Assembly (NCBI GenBank): GCA_003963225.1
Contig: RXKB01000038.1
Location: 1 to 42,865, forward strand
Direction of reading: 5' to 3'
DNA from: Candidatus Babelota bacterium
GTDB taxonomy: Bacteria; Babelota; Babeliae; Babelales; Vermiphilaceae
Length of the DNA: 42,865 nt
Position 1 is the first letter of the stretch. Each line of letters begins with the position of its first letter. This document shows positions 30,412-39,294 of this stretch, piece after piece. The notes beneath the pieces were generated by a model, which was given only the letters and a program-made list of their open reading frames with translations, was not told where the DNA came from and searched no databases. The position numbers and the translations under genes were made by a program.

Positions 30412-30826
30412 AGCAGATGGCACAACGCTAAATAGTGATTTTGATTACCTCAAGAACGACAAAAAGGGGTCTACTATATTAAGCGTTCCTGGTTCAATAG
30501 CTATTGCTGCTGGTAATGCTGCTATTTATTCTTCAGACATTTCTATTGGCGAGGCTCAGTCATTGTTAAATGTTAGGTTTACTAATAATAAACAAGGTTC
30601 TCAATACTATTTAGCATCTGTCCAGTTAAGTTTTAATAGAACTGGTACAGTTAGTGCTTCTCCAGCAGCTTATAGTTTATATTTCTTTGCATCACATTTG
30701 ACTGGTAATACTATTAGATTTACTGTTATTATACCGAATCCATATAATAATACATTAACAACAGCTGCAGGTGATGAAATCTTCGATATTTTAGTGAAAA
30801 CCTTTAAGTCTCCAAGTTTTACATAG
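30404..30826 (+). CDS. Tail-associated protein, 140 aa
   Basis: Overlaps the preceding gene by 8 bp. Ser/Ala/Gly-rich strand pattern (ILSVPGSIAIAAGNAAIYSS). Probably a tail-tip or fibre component; not recognised. It is followed by a candidate promoter. Confidence 0.6.
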   Translation: MVRADGTTLNSDFDYLKNDKKGSTILSVPGSIAIAAGNAAIYSSDISIGEAQSLLNVRFTNNKQGSQYYLASVQLSFNRTGTVSASPAAYSLYFFASHLTGNTIRFTVIIPNPYNNTLTTAAGDEIFDILVKTFKSPSFT

Positions 30827-30852
30827 AATTGAGTATCTGATAAAATTATCAC
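30818..30852 (+). promoter_or_regulatory. Candidate promoter with overlapping palindrome
   Basis: TTTACA (30818-30823), 17-bp spacer, TAAAAT (30841-30846) with TGA before it. The -10 lies inside the inverted repeat TGATAA-AA-TTATCA (30838-30851), so a bound repressor could block it. A similar TGATAAAAT occurs at 35609-35617. Confidence 0.5.
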
Positions 30853-30867
30853 AGAGGATATATAAAT

Positions 30868-30960
30868 ATGCAAACATCAAAACAATCCATCATAAACTTA
30901 ACATTTAACAATTATTTTTCGTATTTAAAAAGGAGGGCTTATAATGCAGCCTCAAGTTAG
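30868..30960 (+). CDS. Possible 30-residue peptide before the virion genes
   Basis: A 30-codon frame (MQTSKQSIINLTFNNYF and on) starts after AGAGGAT and overlaps the start of the next gene by 17 bp. Low support; it may be a leader that couples translation. Confidence 0.3.
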   Translation: MQTSKQSIINLTFNNYFSYLKRRAYNAASS

Positions 30961-31654
30961 AAACTTAAACGCTCTTATTGCAGAATTAGGCAAAGGTACT
31001 GCTGGTCAAAAGGCTCAAATTGATTCAGATATTTTGCGTAGTGAGCAATCAGGTGCTGCACAGGAGCAAGGGCTGGATGCTGCACAGAACCGTGAATTTG
31101 GTAAAATTGAACAACGAGCATCCGATAAAGGTATGCTTTTTTCTGGCTTTAGTCCAGATGCACAAGCTGAATATACTTCAACAACCTATTTGCCTGCTTT
31201 AGCAAAGTTGCAAGAGGCTATTGCTAGTACTCGCGCTGGCTTGCTTGGTAAGAAAATTGATATTGATGCTGATGTATACGGCCGAGCCGTTGGATTACGT
31301 GAAAGTGATATTGCTGCTAAACGTAACTGGGATATATCAGAAGCTGATCGTATTGCTCGTGAACGCGAGGCTGAACGTAATCGTCAGTTTGAGGCGCAGC
31401 AAAATGCTCTTAAGATAGCAGCTGAGAGAAGTAGCAGTGGTAGCAGTGGTGGCGGTGGTGGTGGACCTACTGCAGCACAAAGCTTTTCTGCCGCTCTTGG
31501 TAAAGTTACTGGTAAGGACGGTTATGTCGGCCCTGGAGATTATACTAAATTCAAGAATCAGTGGATTTCATCTGGTGCAGGTTCAGCTGCACAATTTGAT
31601 GCTGCGTTCTCTTCATTCAGGAATCCTAAAAACAAAGCATATAAGTTGGGGTAA
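30944..31654 (+). CDS. Internal virion-type protein, 236 aa
   Basis: AAAGGAGGG precedes the ATG. It is Ala/Gln/Glu/Arg-rich and mostly helical (KAQIDSDILRSEQSGAAQEQ), with a Ser/Gly linker (SSSGSSGGGGGG near 163-174). Such helical proteins directly upstream of a giant internal protein are usually ejected core proteins (as T7 gp14/gp15). Function by analogy. Confidence 0.6.
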   Translation: MQPQVRNLNALIAELGKGTAGQKAQIDSDILRSEQSGAAQEQGLDAAQNREFGKIEQRASDKGMLFSGFSPDAQAEYTSTTYLPALAKLQEAIASTRAGLLGKKIDIDADVYGRAVGLRESDIAAKRNWDISEADRIAREREAERNRQFEAQQNALKIAAERSSSGSSGGGGGGPTAAQSFSAALGKVTGKDGYVGPGDYTKFKNQWISSGAGSAAQFDAAFSSFRNPKNKAYKLG

Positions 31655-31657
31655 TCA

Positions 31658-34600
31658 ATGGCTAAAAAAGACCCGTGGGGATTTAGCACAAGCTCTGGCG
31701 ACCCTTGGGGGGCATCGAGCGTTGCTGATGCTTCTTTAAAACTTAGACAGAAGGATAAAGATAGTGAATTTTCTGCTAGCTCTCTTCGTAGTAAGGCTAA
31801 AAAAAAGCAAGAAGAGGAAGAGCGTAAGAAAAAACAAGAAGAGGAACGCAAAAAACAATCAGAGAAAAAACTTCCTAGAGGCATTATTCAACAGGCTGGC
31901 GATACTGTTGCAGGAGTTGGTAAGGCTTTAGCTGAAGGCATAACAGCTTCATATAAAAGACTTGGTGAGGGTAATGCTGAGGTATTGAATGAAATTAGCG
32001 GTAATGCTCAAAAGGAGCGTGATGCTAAAGCTGCTTCTGATGCAGATACAATGAAAACCATAAAAACTTTAGGTAATCGTATAAAATCTGCTAAAACAGA
32101 TGAAGAAAAAGAGCGTGCGCGTAAAGCTCTTGCTAACGTTATGAAAATAGATGATAAGCAGTCATCTAGTTTTCAGAAACGCCAAGAGGAAATAGCTGAA
32201 CGTACAGATCCAGCCAAGGGTGCAGGTGCTGCTGCCAGTATAGGCTTAGATCTTGTAACTGCTGGTACAGTAGGGTCTGCAGTAAAAGCAGCTAAGACTG
32301 GTCAGATATTTCGAAAGGCAGATACTGTTGCCGAAACTGGCTTAAAAATTGCTACTAAAAAGGGAGCAAAAGATCTAGCTAAAAATGCAGGTAAGGGAGC
32401 TGCTCTTGGCGGTACCTATGGAGTTACTGGAACACTTGAAAATCAAGGTTCAGAGGCAAACGCTGATGACTATGCGCTAAATGCTGCTTTCGGTGCTGGT
32501 ATCGGTGCAGCTATACCTATCGCTGGGGCTGGGATAATTAAGGGCGCAAAGGGTACTAAAAATGCAGTTGATAAAATTTCTTCACACATGGCTGATAAAA
32601 AAGCTGCTAATAAAGTAGCTTCAGGGCAGACTGATGATTTAAATAAAGTTATTAATCAACAAATAGCTGAACAGAGTGAAAAATATGGTAAGGGTGTTGC
32701 CACTAGAATAAAAGAGTTTTTAGGCGATCAATTTAATCCATTACGTTCGGCCGCTAAGCTAGATGATGCCTACGCCAAGGCTAATGGTATTAAGCGGAAC
32801 AAACTTAATGCTGAAGATAGTGTAGAAGATGCTATGCGTCGATCAGCTCAGTCAGAACGTGAAGCTAGTGGTTTATTTTATCAACCACTAGACGTTGATT
32901 TTGATGTTACCCGCACTAATTGGAGAGGTAAACAACGAACAGAAAAACCAACAGCTCAATATCTAGTGGAGAAATATAAAGGTGATTCTCCTGAAGGTAA
33001 GGAGTTCAACAATTATACTAATGCTAAATTTGATCTTGAATTTCGTGCTAAAAAGGGTGGCAATAAACGCATACAAAATCAATTTAGTGATGAAGAGCTG
33101 CAGAAATTTGTAGATGATTATGAAATTAGAAATCCAGAAGCTGTACAAGATGCAAAGATAAAGAAGGCTGTAAATAATATTGCAGTTGATTATCTTGAGA
33201 AGACCAAGGTTATTTCTTCTGATGAGGCTAGTCAAATTAAAAATAGCTATGAATTTGCTGTACCTCTTGAAAGAATATTTCCAGATGATCTAGCTCGTCC
33301 TGAAGTGGTTGGCCGTAATATAGGTAGTATCGCAAAACAAACTGTTATTCAGAAACTTGAAGGTGGTTCAGACATTCCACTATCAAACAGCTTTGATACT
33401 ATGCTTAATCGTGTGTATAAAGCCGTTTCGCAAGGCAATAGAGCAAAAGTGGCACAAATGCTAGCTGAACGCCAACATCTCATTCCTGGGGCTAAAATGA
33501 CGGTCACAGCAGGTAATAAAGAAGCTCGTAAAGAGCTTAGGGAAATTAGTCAAATTGTTAATAAGGGTATCAGAGTTCTTGATAATAAAATAAAAATTAG
33601 CAATCGTCATGCACGACAGATAGCTAGTGAATTAAATTCTTTAAATAAAGAAGGTCTTGATATTTCCCTAAAAGAGGGCGGCAAGACTACCTTGCCTGGA
33701 TTTTCTCCAGAAGCTCTGAATAAATTAGCTAGTACTAAAGGTAAAACAGTTTCTTCTCGCCAATTCTTTAAGTCTTTGGTGGAGTCAGACCCTAGGGACT
33801 TGCAAAGGGTTCGTGATAAAATTGCTACTCGTGAGCCAAAGTTAGCAGCTAAGCTTGATGAAGTTGCAAATATGCGTACTAGAATAGATTCACTTAAAGC
33901 TACAAAAACTGATTTAAAAGATGTTGCTGCTGATTTTGTTGATGACCCTACAACTGGCAAGCAATTGATTTCTGGTGTTATCGACGGCCAGACATTTAAA
34001 ATGGAAGTTCCACCCGATTTAGCTAAAGCGGCAATAGGTATGGACCAACAGAAACTTGGACCAGTTCTAAAAGCAGCTGCTATTGCTAAGAAGCCGTTTG
34101 AAGTTGCATGGACAGGCATTCTAAACCCTGTTTTCTCAGGTGTGTCATTTGCCTTTTATGATACTCCAATGTCAATTATCAACAGCCCCCAAGGCTTCAA
34201 AACGCTTGCTCCGAAAGCTATTATTGAATCATTTAAGTCGCTTAAAGCAAGTAGTGAGTTCCAACAAATGCTCGCCAAAGAAGGTGCTCGACCATATGGT
34301 GGCTCAGGAGCTTCTACTTTTATCAAACCTGATGCAAAAACTTTAGCCTCTCAGAGGAATATCCTTTCAAAAATAGCTTATAACTCTACTCACCCCGACA
34401 GGATATTATCTAAGGCTGATGTATGGGGTGGTAAATTAGCTAATATGACCCGCACCAGAGTTGCTCGTGCAGCTTATGATGACGCAATTCGTATCGCCAA
34501 GAAGAATGGTGAAGATATTACAAGCGATGCCGTTAAGAAACGAGCTATAGAAAATGCTACATTAGCTTATCGTACTATAATGCCAGATTTTGATACCATG

Positions 34601-35611
34601 AGTAATCTTACTCGCCAGATTAATGCTTTTGTACCATTTTATGCTGCTTCTTTAGCTGGTACTCGTTCATTTGGGCAAGCACTTCGTCGTGACCCTGCTG
34701 GGACTTCTGCGAAAGCTCTTGCGATAGGTATAGCCCCAGCTATGGGTATAACTGCATTTTCATTGATGCAACCAAAGGGACAAGAGTTTTATAAAGATAT
34801 GGAAAATTCGGGCAGGAAGCATATCTTAGACAATAATATGATAGTAGTTTTACCTGGAGCTGAAAAGGATAAGAAAACTGGTGAATGGAAGGGTATTATA
34901 AAAATTCCTCTTGCTCCTGAGTTCCGTGCAATTAATCAGTCTGCATGGCGTGGTGTTCGTGGAGCTATGGGTAAAGGCGATGGTCCAGATGCTTCTCAAA
35001 TTGCTCTTAGTATATTCGATAGCGTTACTGGCGGTGTTCGTACTTCTGAAAATCCACTAGTTACCAGCTTGCGAATTATATCAGGACAAGACCCTAATAC
35101 TGGTAAGCAGATCGTACCACCTCATTTGGCTGATCTACCCAAGGAAGAGCAGGTTTATAAAAATACCAGTGATGCTGGTAAATTTGCTGGGGATCTGTTT
35201 GGCGTATCTGGTATACAAGGCGATAAGTTATTAAACCAATTTGGTATACCTGGAAGAATAGCTACAAGAAACGAAGACCCTATAGAAGCAACCGCCGAAA
35301 CAGCTGTAAATCGTGTATCTGGTGCATATGGAGAAAAAGCTACTACTGCTTTCTATAATTCATTTAATCCTGCTAATAATGCTCGTCAAAAGACTTCTAA
35401 GGAAGTTACTGAATTGATAAAACAGAATAAAAGAAATCAAGCACGACGAGTAGCTGAAGAATATAATGAAACTCTAACAAATCGTTTTTCTAAGTTCTTT
35501 AATGATTATCACGGCACCAGTGCTTATGATGATGAATGGGACGACAGAATTGAGAGTTTATTCATAAAAACAACCGACAAAGCATTTGATGCACGATTAA
35601 AGAAAAAGTGA
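31658..35611 (+). CDS. Giant internal virion / DNA-ejection protein, 1317 aa
   Basis: The largest gene. Residues about 45-72 are a Lys/Glu coiled coil. Gly/Ala-rich amphipathic or membrane-active stretches follow (AAASIGLDLVTAGTVGSAV; AAFGAGIGAAIPIAGAGIIKG) and more hydrophobic ones near 815-850 and 990-1040 (FVPFYAASLAGTRSF; AIGIAPAMGITAFSLM). This layout is typical of podovirus core proteins that enter the host envelope and conduct DNA. No transglycosylase motif was seen. It replaces a tape-measure gene. Confidence 0.75.
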   Translation: MAKKDPWGFSTSSGDPWGASSVADASLKLRQKDKDSEFSASSLRSKAKKKQEEEERKKKQEEERKKQSEKKLPRGIIQQAGDTVAGVGKALAEGITASYKRLGEGNAEVLNEISGNAQKERDAKAASDADTMKTIKTLGNRIKSAKTDEEKERARKALANVMKIDDKQSSSFQKRQEEIAERTDPAKGAGAAASIGLDLVTAGTVGSAVKAAKTGQIFRKADTVAETGLKIATKKGAKDLAKNAGKGAALGGTYGVTGTLENQGSEANADDYALNAAFGAGIGAAIPIAGAGIIKGAKGTKNAVDKISSHMADKKAANKVASGQTDDLNKVINQQIAEQSEKYGKGVATRIKEFLGDQFNPLRSAAKLDDAYAKANGIKRNKLNAEDSVEDAMRRSAQSEREASGLFYQPLDVDFDVTRTNWRGKQRTEKPTAQYLVEKYKGDSPEGKEFNNYTNAKFDLEFRAKKGGNKRIQNQFSDEELQKFVDDYEIRNPEAVQDAKIKKAVNNIAVDYLEKTKVISSDEASQIKNSYEFAVPLERIFPDDLARPEVVGRNIGSIAKQTVIQKLEGGSDIPLSNSFDTMLNRVYKAVSQGNRAKVAQMLAERQHLIPGAKMTVTAGNKEARKELREISQIVNKGIRVLDNKIKISNRHARQIASELNSLNKEGLDISLKEGGKTTLPGFSPEALNKLASTKGKTVSSRQFFKSLVESDPRDLQRVRDKIATREPKLAAKLDEVANMRTRIDSLKATKTDLKDVAADFVDDPTTGKQLISGVIDGQTFKMEVPPDLAKAAIGMDQQKLGPVLKAAAIAKKPFEVAWTGILNPVFSGVSFAFYDTPMSIINSPQGFKTLAPKAIIESFKSLKASSEFQQMLAKEGARPYGGSGASTFIKPDAKTLASQRNILSKIAYNSTHPDRILSKADVWGGKLANMTRTRVARAAYDDAIRIAKKNGEDITSDAVKKRAIENATLAYRTIMPDFDTMSNLTRQINAFVPFYAASLAGTRSFGQALRRDPAGTSAKALAIGIAPAMGITAFSLMQPKGQEFYKDMENSGRKHILDNNMIVVLPGAEKDKKTGEWKGIIKIPLAPEFRAINQSAWRGVRGAMGKGDGPDASQIALSIFDSVTGGVRTSENPLVTSLRIISGQDPNTGKQIVPPHLADLPKEEQVYKNTSDAGKFAGDLFGVSGIQGDKLLNQFGIPGRIATRNEDPIEATAETAVNRVSGAYGEKATTAFYNSFNPANNARQKTSKEVTELIKQNKRNQARRVAEEYNETLTNRFSKFFNDYHGTSAYDDEWDDRIESLFIKTTDKAFDARLKKK

Positions 35612-35617
35612 TAAAAT
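35609..35617 (+). promoter_or_regulatory. Candidate extended -10 before the tail fibre
   Basis: TGATAAAAT starts at the stop of the giant gene and lies 46 bp before the tail fibre ATG. The same nine bases form the -10 at 30838-30846. No clear -35. Confidence 0.35.
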
Positions 35618-35663
35618 AATAATATAGACATTCCGAAATAAAAATTACAGGAGAAAAATAAAA

Positions 35664-36725
35664 ATGTCGATTATCAACCCAACACTTCCAAATGATGGCG
35701 AAACTGTTGATGCTCAAGATGTCAACGGACCATTCAATGCAATCTTAGGACTTTTAAATGGGAATTTAGACGATACTAACATCAAACCAGGTAGCTTACC
35801 TTGGTCTGTTATGGCTAATTTCACAAATAGTATTCCTGCTTCAGCTATGACAGATAGTGGCAACCTTGAATTATTTAGACAACATTCAAATATATCATTT
35901 ATTGCAACAGGTCTTGTATGGTCAGCTCTAACAGGTTTAGATGCTGGAATGACACTTGGTAAATATTATTCAAATAACGGTAATTTATTAAGTATCACAG
36001 CAATATCTAGTCGTACATTTACTGCTTCTAAAGATACTTATGTTTCTATAGCTCAAAATGGCTCTATAGCTTATTCTGAGGTAGCAAATGGCGCTGCACA
36101 ACCAGCTTTGCCATCAAATAGTAATTGGCTAGCTAAGGTGGTTACAGGAGCTTCAACGGTTTCATCGGTTACAGATATGCGCCAAACAGTACCTATCACC
36201 ACCAAAAATATCGCCCCTAATAGTGTAACTTTTGATAAGACAACAGGAATCTGGTGGGAAGAGCTGGGCAGAACAACACTAGGGAGCGCATCGAATACTA
36301 TAAGCGTTACAGGTCTTGCAAATAGGAAGTTTTTGAAAGTTATATTCAATATAAGCAGTGCTAGTAATACACGAGGATTACTAAGATTTAACAACATCAG
36401 CTCTTCTGCTTATTCGTGGTCTTCATTGTCTCAAGTTCCTACTGCCGATAGTGGAACTTCTGCCACTGGAATAGATTTATATAATTCAGATACCACGTCG
36501 CTTAGGATTGGTGAAATATACATATTTAATCAATCCACTTTGGAGAAAGTAGCTACAATGACTAATGTAAACCCAGGTGCTTCTGGCGCTGGAACTACTG
36601 TGGGTTTTAGGATTGTGGCTGGTAAGTGGGCAAATACTACAAATGCCATTAACCGAATAGATATAGTTACGGCCAGTAATACGTTTGCTATAGGCTCAGA
36701 AGTAATTGTATTGGGGCACGACTAA
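35664..36725 (+). CDS. Tail fibre / receptor-binding protein
   Basis: The 353-residue protein opens with an attachment region common in tail fibres (NPTLPNDGETVDAQDVNGPF, then DDTNIKPGSLPWSVM). It ends in a beta-sandwich (WWEELGRTTLGSASNTISVTG; FLKVIFNISSASNTRG; LLRFNNIS) of the kind seen at fibre tips that bind surface sugars. CAGGAG precedes the ATG. It directly precedes the lysis cassette, as is usual. Confidence 0.75.
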   Translation: MSIINPTLPNDGETVDAQDVNGPFNAILGLLNGNLDDTNIKPGSLPWSVMANFTNSIPASAMTDSGNLELFRQHSNISFIATGLVWSALTGLDAGMTLGKYYSNNGNLLSITAISSRTFTASKDTYVSIAQNGSIAYSEVANGAAQPALPSNSNWLAKVVTGASTVSSVTDMRQTVPITTKNIAPNSVTFDKTTGIWWEELGRTTLGSASNTISVTGLANRKFLKVIFNISSASNTRGLLRFNNISSSAYSWSSLSQVPTADSGTSATGIDLYNSDTTSLRIGEIYIFNQSTLEKVATMTNVNPGASGAGTTVGFRIVAGKWANTTNAINRIDIVTASNTFAIGSEVIVLGHD

Positions 36726-36994
36726 TGAACGAACAAAAAAAACCCCAACGAATAAACGCAGAACTAATCTACTATCAACTAGATGAGATTAAAAACCAGT
36801 TAAAAGATTTTAAAAAAGACTATGTTACCAAAGAAGAGTCGCAAGCACTAAAAGATGAAATAGGCGAGCTAAGATTAGAAATAGCTGATATTAAAAGATC
36901 AAGAAACCTATGGTCATGGCTATCTCCAACTCTTTCGGCGGCATTTACAGCAGTGGTTACTTATCTTGTGATAGAGAAATTAAAAGGAGTATAA
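36725..36994 (+). CDS. XhlA-like coiled-coil membrane protein (holin accessory)
   Basis: The 89 residues have a coiled coil (about 15-60) and one C-terminal membrane segment (66-84, LSPTLSAAFTAVVTYLVI) ending in a short basic tail. This is the layout of XhlA/hemolysin-type proteins that assist holins in phage lysis. It overlaps the fibre stop by TAATG and is 2 bp before the endolysin start. Confidence 0.7.
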   Translation: MNEQKKPQRINAELIYYQLDEIKNQLKDFKKDYVTKEESQALKDEIGELRLEIADIKRSRNLWSWLSPTLSAAFTAVVTYLVIEKLKGV

Positions 36995-36996
36995 GT

Positions 36997-37779
36997 ATGG
37001 CACGAACGAAACAAGAAATTAGACAATGGCTAGACAGTCAAGTTGGTAAGTCGCTCGCAAAGCCGAATGGCGAATATAAAGGCGAGTGCGTAAGTTTTAT
37101 CCAACAACTCCTAGCTTTTCTAGGTGCATCTAGTGGTAATGTCGCAATGGGACATGCAAAAGACTTTGGTAACTCGCTTGTTAATAAAGGGATAGCTAAT
37201 CGAGGTTCAGGCTGGCTCAATGTAGCCGTCAATCCGAATATGGGTGGTGGCTATGGTCATGTCTGGGCAGACGTACAAAACGAAGCTAACTATGAGCAGA
37301 ACGGCTCTAAGGCTAGAACTGTTACTAAAAATACTCGACCAATAGCTCACGCTACGCAGATTATTAACCTAGATAAATGGGTCGCTCCTGATGCTTCTAA
37401 ATCACACGACCAGATAGCTATTGAAGTTATAGCTGGTAAATGGGGTAACGGTGTAGATAGGACTAATAAACTAAAGGCTGCTGGTTACGACCCTGCTGTT
37501 ATCCAAGCTCTTGTAAATGCTAAACTCCGCCCTGCGCCTTTACCATCAGCTCCAGCCGTCCCAGCTCAAAAATCAGTTCGTATAGTTGGGGATTATAGAA
37601 CTCTCTACAAAACTCCTGGCGGCGCTAAAATAGCCACTCTAGCACCTAACCAATTCGGTGGACTAACCTATAAAATCCTTGAACGCTCAGGTAACTGGGT
37701 TAAAATCCCATCTCAACAGTTTGGTCAAGGCTGGATATGGGCAGGCCCTGATGTAGCACATTTAACTAAGTTTATATAG
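36997..37779 (+). CDS. Endolysin: CHAP + Cpl-7 + SH3b
   Basis: I choose ATG 36997 because AAAGGAG lies seven bases upstream; a longer frame exists. The 260 residues comprise a CHAP amidase/peptidase with Cys31 (GECVSFIQQLL) and His88 (GGYGHVWADV), a Cpl-7-type repeat (136-178; DQIAIEVIAGKWGNGVDRTN), a Pro/Ala linker (179-190) and an SH3b domain (193-250). It cleaves peptidoglycan at the end of infection; Cpl-7 and SH3b modules bind the wall of Gram-positive-type hosts. No signal peptide, so it needs the holin. Confidence 0.88.
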   Translation: MARTKQEIRQWLDSQVGKSLAKPNGEYKGECVSFIQQLLAFLGASSGNVAMGHAKDFGNSLVNKGIANRGSGWLNVAVNPNMGGGYGHVWADVQNEANYEQNGSKARTVTKNTRPIAHATQIINLDKWVAPDASKSHDQIAIEVIAGKWGNGVDRTNKLKAAGYDPAVIQALVNAKLRPAPLPSAPAVPAQKSVRIVGDYRTLYKTPGGAKIATLAPNQFGGLTYKILERSGNWVKIPSQQFGQGWIWAGPDVAHLTKFI

Positions 37780-37787
37780 GAGGATAT

Positions 37788-37964
37788 ATGAACATCAATC
37801 TACCACACCAAGTAAGACTAGCTCTATACATCATCACAGGTGTGCTTTCGCCAGTCATGGTTTATCTACTAGCCACTGAAGTTATAGGCACGCTAGAAAT
37901 GGCATTATGGACTGCTGAAGTTACCTTTGTGAGTGGTTTAGCAGCTATTAACGTGAAAGAATGA
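37788..37964 (+). CDS. Putative holin, 58 aa
   Basis: The 58 residues hold two hydrophobic segments (about 11-33 and 38-56) with a short acidic turn (ATEVIGTLEMALW) and both ends likely on the same side. TATAGGAGGATAT before the ATG is the best ribosome site in the cassette. It lies directly after the endolysin, as class II holins often do. Similar small proteins occur in actinobacterial phage lysis cassettes, from memory. Confidence 0.65.
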   Translation: MNINLPHQVRLALYIITGVLSPVMVYLLATEVIGTLEMALWTAEVTFVSGLAAINVKE

Positions 37965-37965
37965 C

Positions 37966-38394
37966 ATGAACAGGCTTTACGATCAACACCACATGTTGTT
38001 CTATCGTAAGGCTTACGACTCTATGGAAGAGACAAGGTTAATGAGGCGAGATGATCGTCTCATTATTCCTTTAGACGTTTTAACCCATCAGGCATTACAT
38101 AAAGAAGTATCTTGCGTTCCACCACCATCAATTCATTTAGCTAGAGCCGCTATGCAAGAGTTTCAAGATTTTAGTAAATCTAAAGACTATCTAGTGAATA
38201 TAGATAACTTTCAAAAAAGCATAGACCGAGCCTCTAAGTTATATAAGATGCGTGAAATAGAAAAGCACATTGGACAACTTATTATCCACGCAATCGACTT
38301 ACAAAAACCATTTATAAAAAGCGGATCTGTTCCGCAAGAATATATATTTAACGCTCATTCAGCAGAGTGGAGGAATCATGGAAAACGAACCTAG
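37966..38394 (+). CDS. Hypothetical protein with HH/PPP motifs, 142 aa
   Basis: The 142 residues contain YDQHHMLFYRK near the start, RDDRLIIPLDVLTHQALHKEV and VPPPS, a pattern I associate with a phage family of unknown function near lysis genes, possibly a degenerate HNH fold. The ATG is two bases after the holin stop. Function not assigned. Confidence 0.6.
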   Translation: MNRLYDQHHMLFYRKAYDSMEETRLMRRDDRLIIPLDVLTHQALHKEVSCVPPPSIHLARAAMQEFQDFSKSKDYLVNIDNFQKSIDRASKLYKMREIEKHIGQLIIHAIDLQKPFIKSGSVPQEYIFNAHSAEWRNHGKRT

Positions 38395-38710
38395 AATAAA
38401 TTTCACGATTGAAGATGGTAGTAATGTTGAAGGCACTCGTTACAATACATCATTATGGAGCTTCATGGGTAAGGCAGCTCTATATAATCATGTTTACGTG
38501 GCTGCTGATGATGAATTTGCTATCTATGTATTCCAGTGTATGCCAGAGTTTGCAACTGCTGCTAGGTTTGCCCTAGATAATGACTTCCCACTTCATATGC
38601 ACATACCAGAACCATCAGAGGAGGATGTGCAAGCTTATGAAAATTATATCCAATCTAACTTAAAAGATTTAAATAGTTTTCCACCTAAAGAATGGATTCC
38701 AGATGAATAA
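38378..38710 (+). CDS. Hypothetical acidic protein, 110 aa
   Basis: GTGGAGGAATC precedes the ATG, which lies in the end of the previous gene. It is acidic with aromatic-rich stretches (SLWSFMGKAALYNHVYV). Not recognised. The stop region overlaps the next start (ATGAATAA). Confidence 0.6.
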   Translation: MENEPRINFTIEDGSNVEGTRYNTSLWSFMGKAALYNHVYVAADDEFAIYVFQCMPEFATAARFALDNDFPLHMHIPEPSEEDVQAYENYIQSNLKDLNSFPPKEWIPDE

Positions 38711-38948
38711 GTTGCGCCCCTCAACAAAAGCATGGATTGGTCTAGGGGCTTATGTAGCTGCTTATGATATTCTAGCTCCAAAAGGTGAAACTCTGAGCGA
38801 GGGAGTTGATAGAGCTTTAGAACATAATACTTGTAGATATGTAACTTTAGGAGGTATTGCTTTAACGGCTCTACACCTATCTAATCTACTACCACAAAAG
38901 ATAGATCCTTTTCATAAATCTTTACTTTGGAGGGATAAAAGAGTATAA
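38703..38948 (+). CDS. Small membrane-associated protein of the lysis region, 81 aa
   Basis: Begins MNKLRPSTKAWIGLGAYVAAYD, then APKGETLSEGVDRALEHN, a second hydrophobic stretch (YVTLGGIALTALHLSNLL) and a basic end. The GETLSEGVDRAL motif recurs, from memory, in small proteins of actinobacterial phages near lysis genes. Probably an inner-membrane protein; function unknown. Its 3' end contains a promoter for a candidate small RNA. Confidence 0.65.
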   Translation: MNKLRPSTKAWIGLGAYVAAYDILAPKGETLSEGVDRALEHNTCRYVTLGGIALTALHLSNLLPQKIDPFHKSLLWRDKRV

Positions 38949-38949
38949 T
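38921..38949 (+). promoter_or_regulatory. Promoter of candidate small RNA
   Basis: TTTACT (38921-38926), 17-bp spacer, TATAAT (38944-38949). Transcription would start near 38956, after the last rightward gene, and run only to the terminator at 38998-39032. Confidence 0.6.
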
Positions 38950-38955
38950 GTAGTG

Positions 38956-39036
38956 TGGATTTATACAACTTCAAACGAAAGTTTGAATGCTGAGAAGATA
39001 AATAATCCCCACCTAGAATGGGGATTATTTATTTAC
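38956..39036 (+). ncRNA. Candidate ~80-nt small RNA
   Basis: Between a good promoter and a strong terminator lies a stretch without a gene. It holds a 7-bp stem TTCAAAC/GTTTGAA closed by a GAAA tetraloop (38970-38987), a short linker, and the terminator hairpin. This promoter, stem-loop, terminator layout is how many phage small RNAs look. I match it to no known family. Confidence 0.5.
38998..39032. terminator. Strong 14-bp terminator at the arm junction
   Basis: ATAAATAATCCCCA (38998-39011) pairs perfectly with TGGGGATTATTTAT (39019-39032) around a 7-base loop. The A/T-rich stem base gives U-runs in both directions. It ends the rightward arm and the candidate small RNA. Confidence 0.85.
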
Positions 39037-39217
39037 AGATAAAAATATAAACTATTGATTTTGCATAAAGCATATGTTAATAATTAATGCATAGCGGCAA
39101 CGCGCTTGCACCTTCCTATCTTTTTTTAACTTATACCTCCCAAAGGTAAAAAACTCCACCTCACGCTAAACTTTTATGTTTTATTTAAAGACAAAAATAT
39201 AATCCAAAACAAACAGA

Positions 39218-39252
39218 AGCTCCCTCGTTGCAAGGGAGCTATTTTTTATTTT
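39218..39252. terminator. Bidirectional terminator between the two arms
   Basis: AGCTCCCT (39218-39225) pairs with AGGGAGCT (39233-39240), followed on the + strand by ATTTTTTATTTT. On the minus strand the stem is followed by TCTGTTTGTTTT, so it works for the leftward arm as well. Confidence 0.85.
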
Positions 39253-39262
39253 CACTTTTTGT

Positions 39263-39291
39263 TTGATTTCAATATATCATAAACATATTCT
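39263..39291 (+). promoter_or_regulatory. Candidate promoter before the folded 39.3-39.5 kb stretch
   Basis: TTGATT (39263-39268), 17-bp spacer, TATTCT (39286-39291). It would start a transcript at about 39298, exactly at the 5' arm of a long-range stem. The -10 is weak. Confidence 0.4.
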
Positions 39292-39294
39292 TTT

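Larger units (their letters stand above)
39037..39294. other. Non-coding junction between the convergent arms
   Basis: AT-rich, with no gene seen. It holds the terminator at 39218-39252, a TATAAT at 39198-39203 just before it and an IR-like GCAT...ATGC (39069-39092). The rest shows nothing I can name. Confidence 0.6.

Noticed and set aside
33607..34119. 170-codon leftward frame inside the giant virion gene
   Set aside because: Mirror of a helical Lys/Ala-rich coding sequence; no promoter, ribosome site or adjacent gene on that strand.
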